DNA of 64,000 bases. Origin: Thermodesulfatator atlanticus DSM 21156 (lineage in GTDB: Bacteria; Desulfobacterota; Thermodesulfobacteria; Thermodesulfobacteriales; Thermodesulfatatoraceae). This document shows positions 33,304 through 41,051 of the stretch, piece after piece (positions within the stretch are counted from its first letter, which is position 1; each line of letters starts with the position of its first letter). The notes under the pieces were generated by a model, which ran no database searches, had not been told where the DNA came from, and was given only the letters and a program-made list of their open reading frames with translations. The stretch covers positions 1-64,000 of the forward strand of contig NZ_ATXH01000002.1 in assembly GCF_000421585.1 (NCBI RefSeq). The letters run 5' to 3'. The position numbers were made by a program, and so were the translations under genes.

Positions 33304-35250
33304 TTAGCTGTGCAGAAAATCACGAGTTTCTGTTTGTTCCTGCTGAGGGACATTTAACGGGCGCGGGTCTTTAAGATCCTTGGCACGGTTGATGTAATGA
33401 GTGTGTAGCAGTTCATGGGCAACATGACTCAGGGGGTGCTTCAAAAATTCGGTATAAGCCTGCTTTATTTCGGGGTTTTCGTGTGATTTTCTGATTTCAT
33501 GCTGTTGGTCATCGGTATTTAGCGCAGCTATTCTGGCCTTGATGGTCTCTAAGTTGGTAGGGATAGGCTGTCCGCCACCACCAATACAACCTCCTGGGCA
33601 GGCCATGAACTCGATAAAGGCGTATTCAGAAAATTCTCCGCCTTTTTTCACGTCTTCGCAAACCCGACGGGCGTTTGCCAGTCCGTGGACCACGGCCACT
33701 CTAAGTTTCTTGCCATTTATCTTCAGACTTGCGGTCTTTACACCGTTTAATGTCCCGAGTTCTTCGAATTCTAGCTTGGGAAGGGTCTTGCCTGTGACTA
33801 TTTCGTAAACCGTGCGCAGGGCAGCCTCCATCACCCCACCAGTGCGCCCAAAGATAGTAGCAGCACCGGTATACTGACCTAGCAGGGGATCAGGGCCTTC
33901 CTCTGGCATGTCCTTAAGGTCAATATGGCACATCTTTAACAAACGGGCGGTTTCTCTGGTGGTCAAAACATAGTCCACGTCGTAGAATTTTTCGTCTTCC
34001 TTGACTTTCCCTTGAGAAAGCCAGTAACGGAAGGCATCTGTCATTTCCTCGCGTTTTGATTCATATTTTTTGGCGGTACAAGGCATAAGGGATACTACCA
34101 CCATATTGCGCGGGTCGATTCCCAAACGCTCCGCAGCATAGGTCTTGGCCATGGCCCCAAACATCTGTTGAGGGGACTTGGCAGAAGAAACATGAGGGAT
34201 AAGATCAGGATAAAATGTTTCCAGGAATTTTACCCAGCCAGGGCTACAAGAAGTAAACTGGGGCAAAGCGGTCTCAACCTCGCCTAAGATCTCGGCCTCA
34301 ATCTCAAAGGGTAAAAACTGGCGGTCAAGTAGGCCTGCTTTGATTAATCTTACGATAAATTCTGTGCCCTCTTCCATAATGGTAAGGTCAGCGGCAAAGT
34401 TGGTGTCCCAAATACGGTCAAAGCCAACCCGTCTAAGCGCCGCATAAAGTTTTCCTGTGACCAGGGTCCCAGGGGGCATACCAAACTCTTCTCCGATACT
34501 TGCCCTGAGCGCTGGCGCAAACTGAACCACCACGAATTTGTCTTTGTCCTGCAAGGCCTCTAAAACTTTTTCTGTGTCGTCAATTTCGCGGATAGAAGCA
34601 TAAGGCCTTGCGTAAGGGCAGGGCTCGCAGCCAAAGTGTTTTTTAAACACCGTGGTAACCCCGGCTTCCTTGCCCATGGGGCAGGCATGAATGCACTGGC
34701 CGCATCTCGTACAGCGGGCTTCATCAGCAAGTAGCACCCCTTTTTCAGGATCAAAAGAAAGGGCTGCGACTCCCTGGGTGTCCCGACAGGTCACCACACA
34801 GCTTTCGCACCTGATACAGGTATTGGGGTTGTGCCAGAAAGCAGGGAGGGAATACCAGGGCTCAAACTGCCATTTTGCTCTTTCTTCGTATTTGATAAAA
34901 CCGGCATTTTCCGCTTCAACGGCTATCATTTCCTGCATTTTTTTGATTAGATAGCATTCGTTGTTTTTCAAAAGGTCAAGTCTTTCTTTTAGTTTTTCTT
35001 CTATAAGAGGTGATTTTGTTTTTATTTCCATATTGCTTCTTACTAGCAAAGCCTTAAGCATAGGCGCTGGAACAATTTGTCCGTTTATTTCTACGATATT
35101 TACGAGTGCACACTTAGGATTAGGAATATATTTCATTTGAGGGATTTCAAATGGCAACCAAAACGTTTTGTTATGTTTATCTAATAGTTCCTGAACTGTT
35201 GTTCCAGGCTTTACTTGAATAATATTATCGTCCAGCTTTACTTGTAACAT
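33304..35250 (-). CDS. hydA: Monomeric-type [FeFe]-hydrogenase with altered H-cluster loop and lost N-terminal Fe-S sites
   Basis: A 648-residue CpI-like chain without export signal. Residues 1-110 align with the NuoG-like [2Fe-2S] domain but keep only Cys in NPKCALVNIVE; the other ligands and the His/Cys [4Fe-4S] motif are gone. Two ferredoxin clusters remain (CIRCESCVVTC, CTRCGQCIHACP), then an extra GCEPCPYARP insertion. H-domain loops are TSCSPGW, MPCTAKKYE and EFMACPGGCIGGGGQP; the second L1 Cys, a cubane ligand in known enzymes, is Ser. The proton-path Cys, Glu and Ser residues remain. A small-subunit-like tail ends the chain. Catalytic status is uncertain. Confidence 0.92.
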   Translation of the reverse strand: MLQVKLDDNIIQVKPGTTVQELLDKHNKTFWLPFEIPQMKYIPNPKCALVNIVEINGQIVPAPMLKALLVRSNMEIKTKSPLIEEKLKERLDLLKNNECYLIKKMQEMIAVEAENAGFIKYEERAKWQFEPWYSLPAFWHNPNTCIRCESCVVTCRDTQGVAALSFDPEKGVLLADEARCTRCGQCIHACPMGKEAGVTTVFKKHFGCEPCPYARPYASIREIDDTEKVLEALQDKDKFVVVQFAPALRASIGEEFGMPPGTLVTGKLYAALRRVGFDRIWDTNFAADLTIMEEGTEFIVRLIKAGLLDRQFLPFEIEAEILGEVETALPQFTSCSPGWVKFLETFYPDLIPHVSSAKSPQQMFGAMAKTYAAERLGIDPRNMVVVSLMPCTAKKYESKREEMTDAFRYWLSQGKVKEDEKFYDVDYVLTTRETARLLKMCHIDLKDMPEEGPDPLLGQYTGAATIFGRTGGVMEAALRTVYEIVTGKTLPKLEFEELGTLNGVKTASLKINGKKLRVAVVHGLANARRVCEDVKKGGEFSEYAFIEFMACPGGCIGGGGQPIPTNLETIKARIAALNTDDQQHEIRKSHENPEIKQAYTEFLKHPLSHVAHELLHTHYINRAKDLKDPRPLNVPQQEQTETRDFLHS

Positions 35251-35290
35251 TTTATACCTCCCCTCTTATCTATTTTCCGTTTATCTTTAT

Positions 35291-35421
35291 GAGACCTTTG
35301 CAAAACATCTTTTCTTAAGGCCCGTTCAAGGATCCGTTCCTATTTTTCGTTCCGAAAAATGGGAACGGATCCCTTGCAGTTGTGCTTGCAATACTGATCT
35401 CGACAATTTTGCAAAGGTCTC
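35291..35421 (+). repeat. Hairpin MITE-like element, copy G (131-bp full form)
   Basis: The terminal repeats GAGACCTTTGCAAAA and TTTTGCAAAGGTCTC are perfect and the core hairpin is intact. It overlaps the 3' end of the cytochrome b gene: read on the minus strand, the repeat supplies 26 codons and the stop. AT flanks both ends. Confidence 0.93.
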
Positions 35422-36065
35422 ATTATTACGTCATTTTGAAACCACTTAGGATTATGATGTTTAGCCCATTTTAGAGATACTGTTCCAGGGCCAATCCTCC
35501 ACATCGCCAAAAGGTCTTCTTTATTAGCTATTGAAAGTGGAATATGCCCAAAAGTTGCTATTAAAGTAGTAATAATTGAACCCCAAACATGAAGGTAAAA
35601 AAACATTAAGAAAAGTCCTTTGCCCATGGAGTGTTTGGCAAAATATAAAAACCATCCAGTAACAATTAGCGCTATAATCATAAAGATAAAGAAAAGATAA
35701 GTAAGCTTTTGGCCGGCATTAAATTTTCCTTGTGGAGCAACTTCTTCTGGACCAATATTAATTTTAAAAAATCTTCTGGGATAACCGCCCAAGTTTTTAA
35801 ACCAGGCAAAGGTATCTTTATCCCACTCCAAGAGATTTTTCATTAAGATATAAAAGCGATGAGGCGCGAGAAAAATAAAAGCAAGAAAGTTAAAAGTAAA
35901 AACTACACCTGCCCAGATATGTATTTGCATAAGAAAGTTTTTTGTTTCAGAACCAGCTAAATTAAAATAAACAATAATTCCAGTAATAGCTAAGACGTAC
36001 CAGCTTACGGCATTAACGTTATGGAATATTTTTTCTGTGACAGAAAATTTCAGTACTTTATCCAT
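35340..36065 (-). CDS. Hydrogenase-associated cytochrome b with repeat-derived C terminus
   Basis: A 241-residue cytochrome b561/FdnI-like membrane protein with four hydrophobic helices and candidate haem His in EKIFHNVNAVSW, MQIHIWAGVV, YLHVWGSI and TFGHIPLS. The ATG follows GGAGAAAG and overlaps the small-subunit stop. It likely links the periplasmic hydrogenase to quinone. The natural chain appears to end near PKWFQNDVI; the last 26 residues (from MRPLQNCRDQYC to FRNEK) come from repeat copy G. Whether this replaced original residues or only extended the end cannot be told without homologues. Confidence 0.87.
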   Translation of the reverse strand: MDKVLKFSVTEKIFHNVNAVSWYVLAITGIIVYFNLAGSETKNFLMQIHIWAGVVFTFNFLAFIFLAPHRFYILMKNLLEWDKDTFAWFKNLGGYPRRFFKINIGPEEVAPQGKFNAGQKLTYLFFIFMIIALIVTGWFLYFAKHSMGKGLFLMFFYLHVWGSIITTLIATFGHIPLSIANKEDLLAMWRIGPGTVSLKWAKHHNPKWFQNDVIMRPLQNCRDQYCKHNCKGSVPIFRNEK

Positions 36066-36417
36066 GTCTTTCTCCTTTCATATTTAGTTTTCCACGAACA
36101 TAATAGTGGTGTGTATGAAGGAGATGATGAGCTGTTTCACTTAACGGATGTTCAGCAAAATCTCTGTAAAACTTTTCTACGGTAGGATTTAGGTGCGAGG
36201 CAGGTAAATTATTCCTCTGGCATCTTAGGTCATCTTTATAAAGACCTTTCTGACGCATCTTAATATATTTGTTTCTTTTTTTGACAAAATCGGTAACTGT
36301 ATAGGCCCCAATGGCCAAAACGCTTGTAAGAATCCCCGTAATTTTCAAAAAAGTTCTCCTGCTAATTAGCAAAGAAGCGGGCTTTTCTTCGTATTGAAAG
36401 GGAAGTTTTTCAGACAT
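36058..36417 (-). CDS. hydB: Tat-exported [FeFe]-hydrogenase small subunit
   Basis: A 119-residue small subunit of the periplasmic iron hydrogenase type. The N terminus has a twin-arginine signal (SRRTFLKITGILTSVLAIGA), and the mature part carries the small-subunit motif FAEHPLSETAHHLLHTHHYY. In Desulfovibrio-type enzymes the small subunit wraps the catalytic subunit and carries it through the Tat pore; the same is expected here for the catalytic subunit at 37051-38388. GGAGGAAGG precedes the ATG. It overlaps the cytochrome b start by eight bases. Confidence 0.93.
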   Translation of the reverse strand: MSEKLPFQYEEKPASLLISRRTFLKITGILTSVLAIGAYTVTDFVKKRNKYIKMRQKGLYKDDLRCQRNNLPASHLNPTVEKFYRDFAEHPLSETAHHLLHTHHYYVRGKLNMKGERHG

Positions 36418-36426
36418 ACCTTCCTC

Positions 36427-37029
36427 CTAAGCCTTTTGTGGTTTCCAGACGTCCCAGACTTTGCCGGCAAGTGCTGGGAAGGCCTTTAGGGTAGGGTCAC
36501 CCGGCATCCACCCTGCAGGGCAGACTTCACCAGGGTGCTCACGGACGTATTTAAAGGCTTCTACCAAACGCAGGAGTTCGGAAACATGGCGTCCCACCGG
36601 GGTGTTTAGCATTTCGGTGGCCTGGATAAACCCATCAGGATCAATAATGAACCGGCCACGCATGCTAAGGCCAAGTTCCGGGTGGAAGACACCGTATAGC
36701 TGGGATATCTGGGCACCTTTGTCCCATGCCAGCGGAAAAGGAATCTCTCCTGAAAGCATCTTAGCGAGTTCAACCTCATACCAGACCTTGTGGGTAAAAA
36801 TGCTATCAACGCTTATTGCCAAAAGTTCTGCCCCAAGTTCCTGAAGCTCAGGATATATATACGCTAAAGAGGCAATCTCTGTGGCACATACAGGTGAAAA
36901 ATCACCGGGGTAAAAACACAAAACAAGCCATTTCCCCTGGTAATCTTCTAGCTTTACTTCTTTTACCTCGCCCTTAAGGTAAGCCTGGGCGCGAAAGTCT
37001 GGGGCCTTTATTCCCGGACGCACACACAT
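36427..37029 (-). CDS. 2-Cys peroxiredoxin (AhpC/Prx1 type)
   Basis: A 200-residue thiol peroxidase. The peroxidatic Cys lies in FYPGDFSPVCATE and the resolving Cys in PGEVCPAGWMPGD; the conserved Arg is in GRFIIDPDG context. GGAGGG lies upstream of the ATG. The gene sits between the catalytic and small-subunit genes of the periplasmic hydrogenase, with short spacers, so it is probably in that operon. Protection of oxygen-sensitive hydrogenase or its maturation from peroxide is a reasonable inference. No signal peptide is seen, so it works in the cytoplasm. Confidence 0.92.
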   Translation of the reverse strand: MCVRPGIKAPDFRAQAYLKGEVKEVKLEDYQGKWLVLCFYPGDFSPVCATEIASLAYIYPELQELGAELLAISVDSIFTHKVWYEVELAKMLSGEIPFPLAWDKGAQISQLYGVFHPELGLSMRGRFIIDPDGFIQATEMLNTPVGRHVSELLRLVEAFKYVREHPGEVCPAGWMPGDPTLKAFPALAGKVWDVWKPQKA

Positions 37030-37050
37030 GGCAACCCTCCTAAGTTTTTT

Positions 37051-38388
37051 TTAGGCTTTTAAGGGAAGCGGAAGCAGCGGATCTATCCAGGAGGTCCCCA
37101 TGGGATTAACCGGCTGCCCCCCTCCGTTTATGCATCCCCCGGGACAATTCATCACTTCTATGAAGTGGTAGGGGCTCTTGCCAGTGACAACTTCTTCGAG
37201 GATGGGCTCAAGGTGGTTTTTAATACCGTTTACCACACAAATATGGAAATTCGCCTTTTTTCCTCCCAGAGGCTTTAAGGGGATGGCAAGTTTGGCGGTT
37301 CTCACGCCTGTGGTATGACCTCTTACCGCTTCGATATTCCAGGAAGCGGGTTCCTGGCCCGAGAGAACACAGTAAGCAGTCCTTATGGCGGCCTCGGTTA
37401 CGCCACCGCTATTACCAAAGATAGTGGCCCCACCGGTATATACCTCGGTTAGTTCCGATTCTTTTTCCGGGGAGATATCAAGGGGGTTGATCCCTAAGCG
37501 TTTGAAAAGCGCCGCTGCATCCCGGGTGGTGAGCACGGCATCTACGTCCGGAAAGGCTGGGGTGTCTTCTGGGAGGTAGCCTTTTTCTTTAAGCCAGAGA
37601 AAAGCGCTCTTAAACTCCGGCCTGCTTGCCTCATAAATCTTGGCCGTGCAGGGCATAATACCTACGGTATAAATCTTCCTGGGGTCAATATTCCAGATAT
37701 CAAGGGCCACCCAGGTTTTAACGGTAGCCCCTGCCATTTGTTGGGGAGACTTAGCCCCTGAGATATGGGGTAAGATGTCAGGCCAATAAAGCTCGGCATA
37801 CCTTATCCAGGCCGGGCAACAGCTAGTAAAATGTGGCAGGGGGTGATTGGCAAATTTTTCTACCTCGGGCGTTTCATCCCCAAGGAGCCAGTATCTTACT
37901 TTGGCAATGAATTCGTATCCTTCTTCCATGATGGTCTGGTCTGCGGCAAGGTTATTTTCGTAAATCCTGAACCCGGCCTTTTTGAAGGCAGCATGCATGC
38001 GATGCACGGTAAGGGTGCCTGGAGGGGCTCCGAATTCTTCAGCCAGGGCCACCCGCACCGCAGGGGCAATAATAGCCACTACCGTGTAATCAGGGTCTTT
38101 AAGGTGCTTTAAAACCTCATCTAAGAAGCTCATCTGCTCAATGGCCCCGAAGGGACAATTGACCAGACACTGCCCACAGGATAGGCAAAGATCCTCTTCG
38201 ATATGATGGGTAACACCAAGAGAGCCCTTTATGGCTCCTGCTGGGCAGTGATGTCTACAGGTATCACAGCCAACGCACTTATTGGGGTTAATCCTGATGA
38301 TTCCTTTTACCTCTCCTGGAAGAAACGTCCCCCCACCGGTAAAGGTCTTCTCCGAAGGAGAAAAAGTAGCAATTTTCTGCACACCCAT
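37051..38388 (-). CDS. hydA: [FeFe]-hydrogenase catalytic subunit (two-subunit periplasmic type)
   Basis: A 445-residue catalytic subunit with two ferredoxin [4Fe-4S] motifs (CVGCDTCRHHCP, CLSCGQCLVNCP) and a complete H-cluster: TSCCPAW, MPCTAKIYEA and EVMNCPGGCINGGGQP. The L3 loop has Asn where most have Ala or Ala-like before the first Cys. It lacks the small-subunit tail, fitting partnership with the separate Tat-signal subunit at 36058-36417. With the cytochrome b it should take up hydrogen in the periplasm and feed the quinone pool. It is divergent from hydE across 190 bp. Confidence 0.94.
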   Translation of the reverse strand: MGVQKIATFSPSEKTFTGGGTFLPGEVKGIIRINPNKCVGCDTCRHHCPAGAIKGSLGVTHHIEEDLCLSCGQCLVNCPFGAIEQMSFLDEVLKHLKDPDYTVVAIIAPAVRVALAEEFGAPPGTLTVHRMHAAFKKAGFRIYENNLAADQTIMEEGYEFIAKVRYWLLGDETPEVEKFANHPLPHFTSCCPAWIRYAELYWPDILPHISGAKSPQQMAGATVKTWVALDIWNIDPRKIYTVGIMPCTAKIYEASRPEFKSAFLWLKEKGYLPEDTPAFPDVDAVLTTRDAAALFKRLGINPLDISPEKESELTEVYTGGATIFGNSGGVTEAAIRTAYCVLSGQEPASWNIEAVRGHTTGVRTAKLAIPLKPLGGKKANFHICVVNGIKNHLEPILEEVVTGKSPYHFIEVMNCPGGCINGGGQPVNPMGTSWIDPLLPLPLKA

Positions 38389-38429
38389 TAAAAGCCCCTA
38401 GCCCGAAATTTTTGTTACTATCCTTCTTG

Positions 38430-38445
38430 TTTGATTGAGTTTGAT
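38430..38445. promoter_or_regulatory. Direct repeat TTTGAT in the hyd divergent promoter region
   Basis: TTTGAT occurs at 38430 and 38440, ten base pairs apart, in the AT-rich 190-bp region between the divergent hydA and hydE genes. One helical turn of spacing suits a dimeric regulator, but no known box is matched with confidence. Confidence 0.3.
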
Positions 38446-38578
38446 GTTATTTATTTATATTTCGTGACACTATATAAAAAAGAAAATTTTTGTCAAGGCC
38501 TTTAAAAAAGTCCAAAATTTTTTGAAAATAAATTTATTTAACCAGAGATTGTGTTATCGTTTTTGAGATAATAGCAAG

Positions 38579-39568
38579 ATGAACAAGAAAAAAATAGCAG
38601 AACTGCTCAAAAAGACCCCTCTCAAGGACTTGTTAGGCAGGGCAGACCTCATACGAGAAAAATACGCAGGAAAGGCGGTTCACATACGGGGAATTATTGA
38701 ATTTTCAAACTATTGCGTAAATAGTTGCCTCTATTGCGGTCTAAGAGAAGAAAACAAAAAGATTTCACGTTACCGCATGCCACCAGAGGCCGTTGTCTCT
38801 CTTGCCCTTGAGATTTCTCGTCTTGGAGTAAAAACCATAGTGCTTCAGTCAGGAGAAGACCCTGGTTACAGGGCCAAAGACATTGCCAATATCATCACCC
38901 AGATAAAAGAACACGCTGAGGTGGCCATTACCCTTTCGGTTGGGCAGCGCGATTTTTCCGACTACGAGCTCTGGCGCAAGGCAGGCGCTGACCGCTACCT
39001 GATGAAACACGAAACTTTAAACCCCTTGCTTTACCAAAGGCTTCACCCCGGCCAGAGCCTTGAGGAAAGGCTCAAGCATATCTTTTTCTTAAAAGAAATC
39101 GGTTTTGAGATAGGTGTGGGAAACATCATAGGTCTTCCAGGCCAAACCCTGGAAGACCTTGCTGAGGATGTGCTCTTTATGGGAGAGATAAAGGCCGATA
39201 TGGCAGGCATCGGGCCCTTTGTCCCCCAGGCAGACACCCCCTTGGCCAACCACCCTCCAGGAGACGTCGAGCTTAGCTTGAGGACTCTTGCGGTAACGCG
39301 CCTTGTGTGCAAATGGATTCATCTTCCAGCCACCACGGCCCTTGCCACCCTCGGAGGAGACAAAGCCCAGAAGATGGCTTTAAGGGCCGGGGCCAACGTG
39401 CTCATGCCCAATTTTACCCCGGAAGACCTTCGCCAAAATTACCAGATATATGACCAAAAGGTCTGCCTGACCCTAAAGAAGGCCCAAAAGCTGATAAGAG
39501 CTTGCGGGCTAAGCATAAGCACAGACAAAGGAGGAACCTTACAATGCAGGATACCCCCAAGGGCTTAA
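38579..39568 (+). CDS. hydE: [FeFe]-hydrogenase maturase HydE (radical SAM)
   Basis: HydE, 329 residues, acts after HydG in building the diiron subcluster. The radical-SAM motif is CVNSCLYC, preceded by the HIRGIIEFSNY context typical of HydE. Other family segments are VLQSGEDPGY, MKHETLNPLLYQRLHPGQS and GFEIGVGNIIGLPGQT. No strong ribosome site is visible before the ATG. The 3' end overlaps hydF by 25 bp. It forms the divergent arm of the hydrogenase island. Confidence 0.94.
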   Translation: MNKKKIAELLKKTPLKDLLGRADLIREKYAGKAVHIRGIIEFSNYCVNSCLYCGLREENKKISRYRMPPEAVVSLALEISRLGVKTIVLQSGEDPGYRAKDIANIITQIKEHAEVAITLSVGQRDFSDYELWRKAGADRYLMKHETLNPLLYQRLHPGQSLEERLKHIFFLKEIGFEIGVGNIIGLPGQTLEDLAEDVLFMGEIKADMAGIGPFVPQADTPLANHPPGDVELSLRTLAVTRLVCKWIHLPATTALATLGGDKAQKMALRAGANVLMPNFTPEDLRQNYQIYDQKVCLTLKKAQKLIRACGLSISTDKGGTLQCRIPPRA

Positions 39569-40764
39569 GACTACATATCGGCATTTTCGGCCGAAGGAAC
39601 GTGGGCAAGTCTTCCCTTATGAATGCCCTTACCAGCCAGCCTGTGGCCATTGTTTCCGACACCCCCGGCACCACCACCGACCCCGTGGAAAAAACCATGG
39701 AGCTTTTACCACTTGGGCCGGTGGTGTTCATAGACACCGCAGGGATTGACGACATAGGGGCCTTGGGAAGTATGCGCATTAAGAAGACCCTTGAGGTGTT
39801 TAACCGCACAGATCTTGCCATCCTGGTAACAGAGGCCAATCAATGGGGAGAATTTGAAGCAAGGATTAAAGACATCCTAAGGCAAAAAAAGATTCCTTTC
39901 GTAGTGGTTTTAAACAAGATAGACGCCCTTGAGGTCTCAGAAGAGATAGTAGCCTCTCTCAAGAGAGAAAAAATTCCCCATGTTTGTGTTTCGGCGGCTA
40001 AAGGCACCCATATCGAAGCCTTAAAAGAACTTTTACTTGAGAACGCTCCGGCCGAATGGTTTGAACCCCCTGCCCTGGTAGGAGATCTTTTGCCGGCAGG
40101 GGAGCTTGCCATCCTGGTGGTGCCCATTGACTTAGAAGCCCCCAAGGGAAGGCTTATTTTGCCTCAGGTGCAAACCATAAGAGACGTTTTAGACCACGAT
40201 GCCTATTGTATGGTGGTAAAAGAGCGCGAGCTACGCGATGCTATAAATCGCCTAAATAGACCGCCTAAACTTGTTATTTGCGATTCCCAGTGCGTGCTAA
40301 AGGTCGTGGCCGACACCCCTGCGCCAATTAAAGTAACAACATTTTCCATTGTGATGGCCCGTTTTAAAGGAGATCTCCCGGCCCTGGTAAAAGGAGTCAG
40401 GGCCATTGAGAGGCTGCGTTCTGGAGACAGAGTCCTGATAGCAGAGGCCTGTTCCCATCATCCTATTGCCGATGACATCGGCCGGGTAAAGATTCCCCGC
40501 TGGTTAAGACAATACGTTGGCGGGAATCTAAATATAGACGTATGCGCAGGAAGGGCCTATCCCGAGAACCTCGAAGAATACAAACTCGTTATCCACTGTG
40601 CGGGATGCGTGCTCAACCGCAGGGAAATGCTAAGCCGCATATACCGGGCTACCAAGCACGGGGTCCCCATCACCAACTACGGCGTAGCCATATCTTTTCT
40701 TCAGGGGGTTTTGCACCGCACCCTTGAGCCCTTCCCCTACGCCAAACTTTTATTGGAAGATTGA
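39544..40764 (+). CDS. hydF: [FeFe]-hydrogenase maturation GTPase HydF
   Basis: HydF, 406 residues, is the scaffold that delivers the diiron cluster to HydA. The N-terminal GTPase has GRRNVGKSS, DTPGTTTDP, DTAG and NKID. The C-terminal Fe-S domain has the family ligands in EACSHHP and HCAGCVLNR. The ATG at 39544 is preceded by AAAGGAGGAACC and lies inside the end of hydE, so the two are coupled. A longer frame from 39502 starts in an unrelated basic stretch and was rejected. Confidence 0.95.
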   Translation: MQDTPKGLRLHIGIFGRRNVGKSSLMNALTSQPVAIVSDTPGTTTDPVEKTMELLPLGPVVFIDTAGIDDIGALGSMRIKKTLEVFNRTDLAILVTEANQWGEFEARIKDILRQKKIPFVVVLNKIDALEVSEEIVASLKREKIPHVCVSAAKGTHIEALKELLLENAPAEWFEPPALVGDLLPAGELAILVVPIDLEAPKGRLILPQVQTIRDVLDHDAYCMVVKERELRDAINRLNRPPKLVICDSQCVLKVVADTPAPIKVTTFSIVMARFKGDLPALVKGVRAIERLRSGDRVLIAEACSHHPIADDIGRVKIPRWLRQYVGGNLNIDVCAGRAYPENLEEYKLVIHCAGCVLNRREMLSRIYRATKHGVPITNYGVAISFLQGVLHRTLEPFPYAKLLLED

Positions 40765-40785
40765 TTTCAAATCTTCCAGCAAAAA

Positions 40786-40853
40786 GAGACCTTTACAAAA
40801 TTGCCAGAATCAGTTTTGCAAGCCCCGCAAGGAATTTGTGTTTTGCAAAGGTA
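40786..40853 (+). repeat. Core-less remnant of the hairpin MITE, copy I
   Basis: GAGACCTTTACAAAA and TTTTGCAAAGGT flank a short, hairpin-free middle of about 40 bp. It lies just after hydF and looks like a deletion derivative. Confidence 0.7.
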
Positions 40854-40903
40854 TAAAAAAATTTTTTAAATCATTATTCTTGGAAAAGAATTCATCTATT
40901 TAC

Positions 40904-40931
40904 TTGACACCTTTTTTGTAAACTTGATAAA
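40904..40931 (+). promoter_or_regulatory. Predicted sigma70-type promoter for ppsA
   Basis: TTGACA at 40904-40909 and GATAAA at 40926-40931 are separated by 16 bp. Transcription would begin near 40938, leaving a leader of about 110 bases before the ppsA ATG. Confidence 0.6.
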
Positions 40932-41051
40932 AAATCAAGCAGGATGAATAAAAACATAACCAAATTTCTCAATTAAATGTTATTATATCTTGCTGAGAAC
41001 CGATATAAAAAAAGAACCAAAAATATTTAAATCAAGAGGAGGAAATCCTTT

